Assembly (NCBI RefSeq): GCF_028737315.1
Contig: NZ_JAQZAO010000003.1
Coordinates: 1 to 64,000, forward strand
DNA: 64,000 nt
DNA from: Actinomycetospora lemnae
GTDB taxonomy: Bacteria; Actinomycetota; Actinomycetes; Mycobacteriales; Pseudonocardiaceae
Direction of reading: 5' to 3'
Every line of letters starts with the position of its first letter. Position 1 is the first letter of the stretch. The position numbers and the translations under genes were made by a program. This document shows, piece by piece, positions 49,217 to 57,363 of this stretch. The notes under the pieces are model-generated. The model was not told the origin of the DNA, ran no database searches, and saw only the letters and a list, made by a program, of their open reading frames with translations.

Positions 49217-49461
49217 TGGTGCACGGGCCCGCTCCCTCGTCGGAGCGCGACCCCACGTCACCGGACGCGGGAGAGCCGGCGGAGGCGCCCGCACGCTCGG
49301 GTGCGTCTCGCGGCGCACGACGGCGACCGGGCGGTCGGCGACGATGCATGCCACCGCGGGACGCCTCCATGGTACCGGGCGCCCCGGGACACCCGTGTCA
49401 CCGGCGGTCGTGGCCGAGTCGTCGCCCGCCCCAGCGCGTCACAGCCCTAGGGTGGGCGGCC
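49217..49461. other. Divergent control region of rhlE and the ferritin-like gene
   Basis: It holds a TACCAT hexamer on the minus strand near 49369-49374 as a possible rhlE -10, which would give a long leader. On the plus strand TAGGGT (49448-49453) lies 8 nt before GTG 49462. Long 5' leaders are common for cold-responsive RNA helicase genes. No other gene is visible. Confidence 0.45.
49448..49453 (+). promoter_or_regulatory. -10 element of a likely leaderless ferritin-like gene
   Basis: TAGGGT is followed after 8 nt by GTG 49462. Confidence 0.5.
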
Positions 49462-50142
49462 GTGAGCGAGCCCGGGGGCGATCGCCCCGCCACCAGCACC
49501 GACCCGTCCGGTGACCCGCCCGTCGACCTGCTCGGCGCCGTGGCCTACGGCGCCCTGACCGCGTTCACCAGGCTCGCCGCCGACGCCGCGCTCGCCCCGG
49601 ACCTGACCGGGCGCGCCGAGATGGCCGCGCTCGCGGCGGTCGAGATGGCGCACGTCGAGCGCGTCCGGGCGCACCTCGCGCAGCGGGGTGTGGACCTCAT
49701 CACCACGATGGCCCCCTTCGCCCCGGTGCTCGACTCCTTCGCGGCGCGCACCGCGTCCCGCGACTGGGGCGAGGCGCTCGTCGGCGCCTACGTCGGGCGC
49801 ACGCTCGCGGTGGACCTCGTCGCCGCCTCGGGGGCCGCCGACGACAGCGACGCGTCCGAGCTCCTGCGCGGCCCCGACGCCGGCCGCGAGGCCGCCGGGG
49901 AGAGCGGGTTCGACGCCTTCGCCGAGCGGGCGGTGGGCGAGCTGATCGTCGACGAGCGCACCGCCGGGCGCCTCGCGATGTGGGGCCGGCGACTGCTGGG
50001 CGAGACGCTCGCCGCGGCCGCCGAGGTCCTCGACGAGCACCCGCAGGCGGCCGCCGCGCTGCTCGGCGGGGCGTCGCGGGGCGCGGTGTTCAAGGCGCTG
50101 AAGTCGCGGCACTCCAGGCGGCTGGCGGCGCTCGGCCTGTAG
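49462..50142 (+). CDS. Ferritin-like fold protein (Rv3210c-like)
   Basis: This is a helical protein of the ferritin-like/MiaE-type fold group (226 residues). AEMAALAAVEMAHVERVRAHL carries an ExxH-type helix, and ERAVGELIVDERTAGRLAMW lies in a later helix. Whether it binds a di-metal site is uncertain: only part of the expected Glu/His ligands can be seen. The same gene lies between rhlE and DUF3107 in M. tuberculosis. The C-terminus SRHSRRLAALGL is typical of these homologs. Confidence 0.78.
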   Translation: MSEPGGDRPATSTDPSGDPPVDLLGAVAYGALTAFTRLAADAALAPDLTGRAEMAALAAVEMAHVERVRAHLAQRGVDLITTMAPFAPVLDSFAARTASRDWGEALVGAYVGRTLAVDLVAASGAADDSDASELLRGPDAGREAAGESGFDAFAERAVGELIVDERTAGRLAMWGRRLLGETLAAAAEVLDEHPQAAAALLGGASRGAVFKALKSRHSRRLAALGL

Positions 50143-50166
50143 CCCGCCCGGACGCCGGACGTGGAC

Positions 50167-50172
50167 TAGCCT
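50167..50172 (+). promoter_or_regulatory. -10 element of the DUF3107 gene
   Basis: TAGCCT predicts a start near 50180 and a 5' leader of about 108 nt that includes the 18-bp tandem repeats. Confidence 0.4.
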
Positions 50173-50202
50173 CGCGCGGGCACAGCGCGACGGCACGACC
50201 GA

Positions 50203-50256
50203 CACGTCGAGCAGCACGGGCACGTCGAGCAGCACGGGCACGTCGAGCGGTACGGG
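50203..50256. repeat. Three 18-bp tandem repeats in the DUF3107 leader
   Basis: CACGTCGAGCAGCACGGG occurs at 50203-50220 and 50221-50238, and with two changes at 50239-50256. A further partial copy (CACGAC) follows. The repeats are in the predicted 5' leader. Confidence 0.8.
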
Positions 50257-50287
50257 CACGACACAGCAGTCTCGAGCGGAGGAACGC

Positions 50288-50518
50288 GTGGAGGTCAAGA
50301 TCGGCGTGGCGGAGAGCCCGCGCGAGCTGGTGGTCGCGAGCGACCAGTCGCCCGACGAGGTGCAGGCGCTCGTCGACGAGGCGCTGGCCTCGAACGGCGG
50401 CACGCTCGCGCTCTCCGACGACAAGGGCCGTCGGTACGTCATCCCCTCGGCTCGCATCGCCTACGTGGAGATCGGGCCGCCGGAGGGGCGTCGCGTGGGC
50501 TTCGGGGTCGGCAGCTAG
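50288..50518 (+). CDS. DUF3107 small protein (TB9.4-like)
   Basis: This 76-residue DUF3107 protein begins EVKIGVAESPRELVVASDQS and continues PDEVQALVDEAL and YVIPSARIAYVEIG, very close to the mycobacterial 9.4-kDa antigen-type protein. Function is unknown. GTG 50288 has CGGAGGAA upstream. A strong bidirectional hairpin separates it from the convergent TetR gene. Confidence 0.92.
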   Translation: MEVKIGVAESPRELVVASDQSPDEVQALVDEALASNGGTLALSDDKGRRYVIPSARIAYVEIGPPEGRRVGFGVGS

Positions 50519-50529
50519 CCACCCGGTGG

Positions 50530-50553
50530 CCGGGGCGGGGAGACCCGCCCCGG
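50530..50553. terminator. Bidirectional hairpin between DUF3107 and tetR genes
   Basis: CCGGGGCGGG (50530-50539) and CCCGCCCCGG (50544-50553) form a perfect 10-bp stem closed by a GAGA tetraloop, between two convergent genes. Confidence 0.75.
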
Positions 50554-50555
50554 TC

Positions 50556-51197
50556 TCAGCCCTCCTGGCGGGGGAACCCGCCGATGCCGCGCCACGCGAG
50601 CTGCGACATCAGCGTGATCGCGTCCTCGCGCGGCGGCTGCAGGCCGGCGTCGAGCCAGTAGCGCGCGGCCGTCGTCGACAGGCCCACGAGCCCGACGGCG
50701 AGCAACCGGGCCCGCTCGGGCTCCAGGCCCGCGTCGGTGGTGACGGCCTCGGTGACGGCGTCGATGCAGTCCGAGGTCGCGCGGTCGACGAGGCCCGCGA
50801 TCTCGGGCGTCGCGCGCGTGTCGGTCTCGAAGACCAGGCGCATCGCGCCGTCGCGGGAGGACACGACGTCGAAGTAGGCCTGGATCGTGGCCTGGACGCG
50901 CGCCTTGTTGTCGGTGGTCGAGCGGATGGCCGCGCGCACCGTGCGCACCATGTCGTCCGCGGCGCCCTGAACCAGCGCCCGGTACAGGTCGAGCTTGCCG
51001 GGGAAGTGCTGGTAGAGCACCGGCTTGCTGACCCCGGCCCGCTCGGCGATCTCGTCCATCGCCGCCGCGTGGTAGCCGCGGTGGCCGAACACGTCGCGCG
51101 CGGCCTCGAGCAGCTGGGCCCGCCGCGCCGAGCGGGTCATGCGCGGGCGCCCCGTCGGGGTGCCCGGGCTGCCCGGAAGGCTCGCCTGCCCGTTCAT
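50556..51197 (-). CDS. TetR family transcriptional regulator
   Basis: This is a TetR/AcrR-type repressor (213 residues). The helix-turn-helix is LLEAARDVFGHRGYHAAAMD plus EIAERAGVSKPVLYQHFPGK. The C-terminal ligand domain is divergent, with a W in ARYWLDAGLQPP. ATG 51197 gives a 19-residue basic lead-in; ATG 51140 just before TRSARRAQLLEA is an alternative. It is divergent from the hydrolase gene at 51.4 kb, a possible target. A TetR gene next to DUF3107 is conserved in Mycobacterium (Rv3208). Confidence 0.9.
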   Translation of the reverse strand: MNGQASLPGSPGTPTGRPRMTRSARRAQLLEAARDVFGHRGYHAAAMDEIAERAGVSKPVLYQHFPGKLDLYRALVQGAADDMVRTVRAAIRSTTDNKARVQATIQAYFDVVSSRDGAMRLVFETDTRATPEIAGLVDRATSDCIDAVTEAVTTDAGLEPERARLLAVGLVGLSTTAARYWLDAGLQPPREDAITLMSQLAWRGIGGFPRQEG

Positions 51198-51416
51198 GGC
51201 CCCCGCCCCCAACCAACCGTCGTCCGCCGGGCGGCGCCGGTCTCGGCCGCCTCGGTCGCCCGACCCTACCCATCGGGTGACGTCCGTGCGGGTCGCGGCG
51301 CGCGGGGCGCCGACGTGCGGCGATCTCCGGGTGATCTCCGGGCTCATGCCCGGCGGGGTCGGAGTCCGCCTCCCGTCCACCCGGGCGTCACCGTGACGAC
51401 ACCGGCGGGACACCGC

Positions 51417-52607
51417 ATGATGGTGCGCGTGATCGTCCGTCGTCCCGCGCCGTCCACCGGCCGGTCCTGGTCCGTCCGCGACGACGCGGCGGCGGGTCCG
51501 CACGTGCCCGCGCCCCCGCTCGCCGACCCGTCGGCGCTCGGCCCGACCGGCACGGCGACGGCGCCGACGCCGTACTGGCCGGGGCGCGTGGTGCCGGTCG
51601 GCCGGTCGGGCTCGCTGCACGTCCGCGAGACGCCGGGCCCGGCGGGGGAGACGGCGGTCTACGTCCACGGCCTCGGCGGCTCGTCGAACAACTGGACCGA
51701 GCTCGCCGGTGCGCTGTCCGCCCGCTTCCGGGGGCTCGCCGTCGACCTGCCCGGCTTCGGCCGCACGCCGCCGCCGTCGTCGGGCGACTACCGGCCGGCG
51801 GCCCACGCCGCGACGGTCATCGCCTACCTCGACGACCTGCAGCGGCAGGGCACCCGACCCGTGCACCTGCTCGGCAACTCCCTCGGCGGCGCGGTGTCCC
51901 TGCTCGTGGCCGCCCAGCGCCCCGACCTCGTGCGCACGCTGACCCTGGTCAGCCCCGCGATGCCCGACCTGCGCCCGCTGCCCTCGCGCCTCGGCGGCCG
52001 GCGCGCGGCGCTGGCCCTGCTGCCGCTGCTCGGGGCGAGCGCCCGCGCCGAGCAGGCCGCGGCCACGCCGGCCGAGCGCCTGGCCCGCACCATGGCCCTG
52101 TGCCACGCCGACCCCGACCGGGTCGGGCCCCGCGCCTTCGCCATGGCCGCGGAGGAGGCCGAGGAGCGGGCGGCCCTCGCGCACGCCCCGGAGGCCCTGC
52201 ACCGGTCGTTCCTCGGGCTGCTGGGCACCTGGCTGGCCCCGTCGCCGCGCTCGCTGCGGGCGGCCGCCGCGCGGGTGCGCGCGCCGACGCTGGTCGTCTG
52301 GGGTGAGGTCGACCGTCTCGTCGGCGTGTACCGCGCCGCGCACACCGCCGCCGCCCTGCCCGCGGGGCGCCTGCTGCGGCTGCCGGGGGTCGGCCACGTC
52401 GCGCAGATCGAGCGCCCGCAGACCGTCGCCCGCGCCGTGCTGGGGCTGGTCGACGCCGCCGCCGACGGCTCCTGGCCGGCCGCGGGAACCCCGGTGCGGG
52501 CGCGCGGGACCGTGCGTGGCCGGCTGGACGCGGCGGCACGCCGAGTCCGTGATCGACTGCCGCGGGGCGTGGCCGGACCGGAGGCGTGTGGCACAGTGCC
52601 CGTGTGA
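51417..52607 (+). CDS. Alpha/beta hydrolase (esterase/lipase type)
   Basis: This is an alpha/beta hydrolase (396 residues). The oxyanion loop is YVHGLGGSSNNW, the nucleophile is Ser in LLGNSLGG, the acid Asp in VVWGEVDRLV, and the catalytic His in GVGHVAQIE. A lid-like helical insertion lies between strands 6 and 7. The first 50 residues are a basic/Pro-rich extension and the last 35 a basic tail. I chose ATG 51417; GTG 51393 is in frame. It is coupled to the DUF3152 gene and divergent from tetR. Confidence 0.85.
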   Translation: MMVRVIVRRPAPSTGRSWSVRDDAAAGPHVPAPPLADPSALGPTGTATAPTPYWPGRVVPVGRSGSLHVRETPGPAGETAVYVHGLGGSSNNWTELAGALSARFRGLAVDLPGFGRTPPPSSGDYRPAAHAATVIAYLDDLQRQGTRPVHLLGNSLGGAVSLLVAAQRPDLVRTLTLVSPAMPDLRPLPSRLGGRRAALALLPLLGASARAEQAAATPAERLARTMALCHADPDRVGPRAFAMAAEEAEERAALAHAPEALHRSFLGLLGTWLAPSPRSLRAAAARVRAPTLVVWGEVDRLVGVYRAAHTAAALPAGRLLRLPGVGHVAQIERPQTVARAVLGLVDAAADGSWPAAGTPVRARGTVRGRLDAAARRVRDRLPRGVAGPEACGTVPV

Positions 52608-53686
52608 CCCGGCCGGCCAGGCGCCCCGCCGACGGGGAGGAGGCCCCGGCCGACTCCCCGCTCGACGCCTCCCCGACGGGGGACGGGCGTGCGCCGCGAG
52701 CGGGCCGTCCCGGGCGCGAGCCCACCTCGACCGCCGTCCGCGACCGGCCGCGGACCGGGTCCCGGCCCGGCGCCGGATCGCGGCCCGCGACGGCGCCACG
52801 GGGCCGGGCCGGCGCGCGCCCGCCCGCGCGCTCGGCGCCGCGGAAGTCGGTGCTGCGCTCCTGGCGGACCTGGGTGATCCCGGCGCTGGTGGTGCTCACC
52901 GTGCTCGCCGTCGTCGAGGCGGTGTCGCCCGACGGTGACGCGGGGTCGGCGTCGCCGCTGCTCGCACCGCCCGAGCGGCCGACGCCGGTGGTCACCGAGG
53001 CCCCGCGCGGCGTGGGCCAGAACGTCGACATCCCCTCGGCGGAGCTGCCCGCGGGCGGTGCGTTCCCGGTGACGGGCTCGGGGACCTGGCACGTGGTGCC
53101 GGGGACGACGCCCCAGGCCGGCACGGGTCGCGTCTACACCTACACCGTCGAGGTCGAGGACGGCATCGTCGTGCCCGAGGGCGAGCAGGCCTACGCCACC
53201 GCCGTCGACGCCACCCTCACCGACCCGCGCAGCTGGATCGGCTCCGGGCAGATCGCGGTGCGCCGCATCGACACCGGCGTGCCCGACTTCCGCGTCAGCC
53301 TCTCCGCGCAGATGACCATCCGCGGGCTGTGCGGCTACTCCCTGCGCTACGAGGCGTCGTGCTGGAAGTCCGACATCGGGCGCGTGCTCATCAACGGCAG
53401 CCGCTGGGTCCGCGGCGGCGCGGCGTTCGAGGGCCAGCTGGGCCTCTACCGGCAGTACGCCCTCAACCACGAGGTCGGGCACGTCTTCGACAACCCGCAC
53501 GTGCCCTGCCCGGAGAACGGCGCCCTCGCGCCGATCATGATGCAGCAGAGCTTCGGGACGGCGAACGACTACCTCGCGCAGCTCACCGAGGAGAACCCGC
53601 AGGGCACGCAGATCCCCCGCGACGGGAAGGTCTGCCGGCCCAACGCGTGGCCCTACCCTCAGGGTCCCGTCGCGCCCGTCGGCTGA
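52604..53686 (+). CDS. DUF3152 secreted/anchored metalloprotease-like protein
   Basis: This 360-residue protein has a 90-residue disordered basic N-terminus, one membrane segment (WVIPALVVLTVLAVVEAVS, about residues 96-114) and an extracytoplasmic DUF3152 domain. That domain contains the zinc-protease-like motif LNHEVGHVFDNPHVPCPENG (HExxH) and paired cysteines (CGYSLRYEASC). MMQQS downstream could be a Met-turn-like element. The activity has not been shown to my knowledge. GTG 52604 overlaps the hydrolase stop as GTGA. Confidence 0.88.
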   Translation: MTRPARRPADGEEAPADSPLDASPTGDGRAPRAGRPGREPTSTAVRDRPRTGSRPGAGSRPATAPRGRAGARPPARSAPRKSVLRSWRTWVIPALVVLTVLAVVEAVSPDGDAGSASPLLAPPERPTPVVTEAPRGVGQNVDIPSAELPAGGAFPVTGSGTWHVVPGTTPQAGTGRVYTYTVEVEDGIVVPEGEQAYATAVDATLTDPRSWIGSGQIAVRRIDTGVPDFRVSLSAQMTIRGLCGYSLRYEASCWKSDIGRVLINGSRWVRGGAAFEGQLGLYRQYALNHEVGHVFDNPHVPCPENGALAPIMMQQSFGTANDYLAQLTEENPQGTQIPRDGKVCRPNAWPYPQGPVAPVG

Positions 53687-53778
53687 CGTCACGTCCCCGG
53701 CCGGGGAACATGGCGGGGAGCGCGGCGGTTGTGCGTCGTGAGGACCCGAGCAGAAGAGATGGGGAGTTGAGCGCCGTC

Positions 53779-54954
53779 ATGGCATCCCTGCCGCCCCTGG
53801 TGGAGCCGGCCGCGGAGCTGACCAAGGACGAGGTCGCCCGGTACAGCCGCCACCTGATCATCCCCGACGTCGGTGTCGACGGGCAGAAGCGTCTGAAGAA
53901 CGCGAAGGTGCTCGTCGTCGGCGCCGGCGGCCTCGGCAGCCCGGCGCTGCTCTACCTGGCCGCCGCGGGCGTGGGCACCCTGGGGATCGTCGACTTCGAC
54001 GTCGTCGACGAGTCGAACCTGCAGCGCCAGGTCATCCACGGGCAGTCGGACATCGGGAAGTCGAAGGCGCAGTCGGCCAAGGAGTCGGTCGCCGAGATCA
54101 ACCCGTTCGTCACGGTCAACCTGCACGAGACGCCGCTGGACTCGTCGAACGCGCTGGACATCTTCCGCGACTACGACCTGATCCTCGACGGCACCGACAA
54201 CTTCGCCACGCGCTACCTGGTGAACGACGCGGCGGTGCTGCTGGGCAAGCCGTACGTCTGGGGCTCGATCTTCCGGTTCGAGGGCCAGGTCTCGGTGTTC
54301 TGGGAGGACGCGCCGAACGGCCAGGGCCTGAACTACCGGCACCTCTACCCCGAGCCCCCGCCGCCGGGGATGGTCCCGTCGTGCGCCGAGGGCGGCGTGC
54401 TGGGCGTGCTGTGCGCGTCGATCGGCTCGATCATGGTCACCGAGGCCATCAAGCTGATCTGTGGCATCGGCGACCCGCTGCTGGGCCGGCTCAAGGTCTA
54501 CGACGCCCTCGACATGGAGTACCGCGAGGTCAAGATCCGTCGGGACCCGAACGCCACCGAGGTCACCGAGCTCATCGACTACGAGGCCTTCTGCGGCACC
54601 GTCTCCGACGAGGCCCAGACCGCCGCGGCCGGGCACACCATCACGGCGCCCGAGCTCAAGGAGAAGATGGACGCGGGCGACAAGTTCGAGCTCATCGACG
54701 TCCGCGAGCCCCACGAGTGGGAGATCGTGCGGATCCCCGGCGCCAAGCTGATCCCGAAGGACAAGATCCTCTCGGGCGAGGCGTTCACCGAGATCCCGCA
54801 GGACCGCCAGACGATCCTGTACTGCAAGTCGGGCGTCCGCTCCGCCGAGGCGCTCTCGGCGCTGCACAACGCGGGCTTCTCCAACGCGGTGCACGTCGGC
54901 GGCGGCGTCACCGGTTGGGCGCAGCAGGTCGACACCTCGCTGCCCACCTACTGA
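53779..54954 (+). CDS. moeZ: MoeZ adenylyltransferase/sulfurtransferase
   Basis: This E1-like enzyme (391 residues) activates sulfur-carrier proteins for molybdopterin, thiolated metabolite and CysO-dependent cysteine synthesis. The ThiF/MoeB domain has VLVVGAGGLGSPALLYLA (ATP loop), ESNLQRQVIH and GTDNFATRYLVND. YPEPPPPGMVPSCAEGGVLG carries the conserved cysteine. A C-terminal rhodanese domain has the catalytic Cys in ILYCKSGVRSAEAL. The N-terminus ASLPPLVEPAAELTKDEVAR matches mycobacterial MoeZ, supporting ATG 53779 over TTG 53767. Confidence 0.95.
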   Translation: MASLPPLVEPAAELTKDEVARYSRHLIIPDVGVDGQKRLKNAKVLVVGAGGLGSPALLYLAAAGVGTLGIVDFDVVDESNLQRQVIHGQSDIGKSKAQSAKESVAEINPFVTVNLHETPLDSSNALDIFRDYDLILDGTDNFATRYLVNDAAVLLGKPYVWGSIFRFEGQVSVFWEDAPNGQGLNYRHLYPEPPPPGMVPSCAEGGVLGVLCASIGSIMVTEAIKLICGIGDPLLGRLKVYDALDMEYREVKIRRDPNATEVTELIDYEAFCGTVSDEAQTAAAGHTITAPELKEKMDAGDKFELIDVREPHEWEIVRIPGAKLIPKDKILSGEAFTEIPQDRQTILYCKSGVRSAEALSALHNAGFSNAVHVGGGVTGWAQQVDTSLPTY

Positions 54955-55012
54955 GGCCCGGCCCCCAGCGAGGGCCCCACCGAGGGGCCACCGAGGGCAT
55001 CACCGAGGACGA

Positions 55013-55059
55013 ACGAACGCGCCGTTCGCTGCTTCCAGCGCAGCGAACGGCGCGTTCGT
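55013..55059. terminator. Hairpin of the dispersed GCAGCGAAC family after moeZ
   Basis: ACGAACGCGCCGTTCGCTGC (55013-55032) pairs perfectly with 55040-55059 around a 7-nt loop, between convergent moeZ and the symporter. Its arm sequence GCAGCGAACGGCGCGTTCG is a variant of the repeats flanking rsgA. Confidence 0.8.
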
Positions 55060-55075
55060 GTCTTTCCGGGTGGCC

Positions 55076-56518
55076 CTACCGCGCGCCGGCGGTGGCCGGG
55101 GTGCGGTCGGTCGCGGTGGTGTCGTCCTCGTCGTGGTCGAGGTCCCCGTGGGTCTCCTGCTCGATCGCGTCCCGGACCAGCGACGGGTCGTCGAGCGCGG
55201 CGTGGAAGCGCTCGTCGTCGCGCTCCCCGCACCAGCCCGCGACGACCATCGTGGCGACGGTGTTGCCGATGACGTTGGTCAGCGCGCGGCCCTCGCTCAT
55301 GATGCGGTCGATGCCGGCGATGATCGCGATGCCGATGGCGATCGACTCCGTCGTGTAGAACTCGCCGCCGAAGGCCTGCAGCGACGCGGCGAGGGTCACC
55401 AGCCCCGCCCCGGAGACGCCGGCGGCGCCCTTCGAGGTCAGCAGCATGAGCGCGACGAGCCCGAGCTGCACGCCCCACGGGAGGTCCTGCCCGCCGGCCT
55501 GGGCGATGAACAGCGCCGCCATCGTCAGGTAGATGCAGGTGCCGTCGAGGTTGAACGAGTAGCCGGTCGGCAGCACCATGCTGACCGTCGAGCGGGACGC
55601 GCCCGCCGACTCGAGCTTGGCGAGCAGGCGCGGCAGCACCGTCTCCGAGGACGAGGTGCCGACGATGATGAGGATCTCGTCCTTGATCATCCGGATCAGC
55701 TTGAACACGTTGAACCCGGAGAACGCGGACACGGCGCCGAGCACCACGACGACGAAGATCAGGCACGTGCCCCAGAACGTCAGCATCAGCGCGAGCAGGT
55801 TGCCGAGGCTCTCGCCGCCGAGGGCACCGACGGTGTAGGCGATGCCGCCGAACGCCGCGATCGGCGCCAGGAACATGATCAGGCGGATCATGCCGAAGAT
55901 GACCTTGGCGAACAGGTCGATCCCGCCGACGACGCGCTTGCGCAGGGCCGGGGCGAGCATCGAGGTCGCGGCGGCCACGAGGATCGCCAGCACCAGGACG
56001 CGCAGGATCTCGTTCTCGACGAACGGGCCGACGAAGCTGTCGGGCAGCAGGGTGTTCTCGATGAACTCCAGCGCGCCGCCGCCCTGGGACCCGCTGGCCA
56101 CGTCCGCCTGCGCCTCGGCGAGGGTCTCGGGGTCGGGCGGGATCGGCGGGAAGCCGGCGCCGGGCTGGACGATGTTGACCACGAGCAGCCCGAGGCCCAG
56201 CGCCACCAGCGTCATGAGCAGGAAGTACGCGAGCGCCCGCACCGCGATGCCGCCGGCCGTGGCGAGGCTGCCGATCGAGGCGATCCCGACGATCACCGTG
56301 CAGAAGATGACCGGCGCGGTGATCATCTTGATGAGCTGGATGAAGATGTCGGGCAGGAACTTGAGGTCCGAGGCGAAGCCGGGCGCCGCGAGGCCCACGA
56401 CGACGCCGAGCGCGATGCCGACGACCACCCAGAACCACAGCTGGGTGAAGACCCGGCTGCGGCTCCGTGAGGTGCCCGACGGTCCCGGAGGGGGTGCCTC
56501 CGCCTGCGTGGTCGACAT
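55076..56518 (-). CDS. Dicarboxylate/amino acid:cation symporter (DctA/GltP type)
   Basis: This is a DAACS-family secondary transporter (480 residues). Hallmarks are IKMITAPVIFCTVIVGIASI in TM3, the serine-rich hairpin VGTSSSETVLPRLL (HP1), the TM7 motif GYSFNLDGTCIYLT, and the HP2 region SKGAAGVSGAGLVTLAAS. The C-terminus is a 55-residue acidic tail. Probable substrates are C4-dicarboxylates or glutamate. It is divergent from a response regulator gene, and a citrate/dicarboxylate-type sensor kinase lies just beyond, so substrate-induced expression is likely. Confidence 0.92.
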   Translation of the reverse strand: MSTTQAEAPPPGPSGTSRSRSRVFTQLWFWVVVGIALGVVVGLAAPGFASDLKFLPDIFIQLIKMITAPVIFCTVIVGIASIGSLATAGGIAVRALAYFLLMTLVALGLGLLVVNIVQPGAGFPPIPPDPETLAEAQADVASGSQGGGALEFIENTLLPDSFVGPFVENEILRVLVLAILVAAATSMLAPALRKRVVGGIDLFAKVIFGMIRLIMFLAPIAAFGGIAYTVGALGGESLGNLLALMLTFWGTCLIFVVVVLGAVSAFSGFNVFKLIRMIKDEILIIVGTSSSETVLPRLLAKLESAGASRSTVSMVLPTGYSFNLDGTCIYLTMAALFIAQAGGQDLPWGVQLGLVALMLLTSKGAAGVSGAGLVTLAASLQAFGGEFYTTESIAIGIAIIAGIDRIMSEGRALTNVIGNTVATMVVAGWCGERDDERFHAALDDPSLVRDAIEQETHGDLDHDEDDTTATDRTPATAGAR

Positions 56519-56581
56519 CGTCGTCTCCTTCCGGCCCGCGGTTCCCCGGTGTGGGGTGGCGTGGGTCTCACCGCAGCGTGA

Positions 56582-56587
56582 GGCTAG
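56582..56587 (-). promoter_or_regulatory. -10 element of the symporter gene
   Basis: TAGCCT on the minus strand, with the near-palindrome CTCAC-N6-GTGAG (56567-56582) at the predicted start, a possible binding site for the adjacent response regulator. Confidence 0.4.
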
Positions 56588-56667
56588 GGACGCATCACCC
56601 TCCGTGCGAGGTCGAGGACGCGGAGTTGGGGATGAGTTGAGGAAAGGGCCGGGGAAGGGGAGGCGAC

Positions 56668-57338
<671 letters not shown>

Positions 57339-57363
<25 letters not shown>

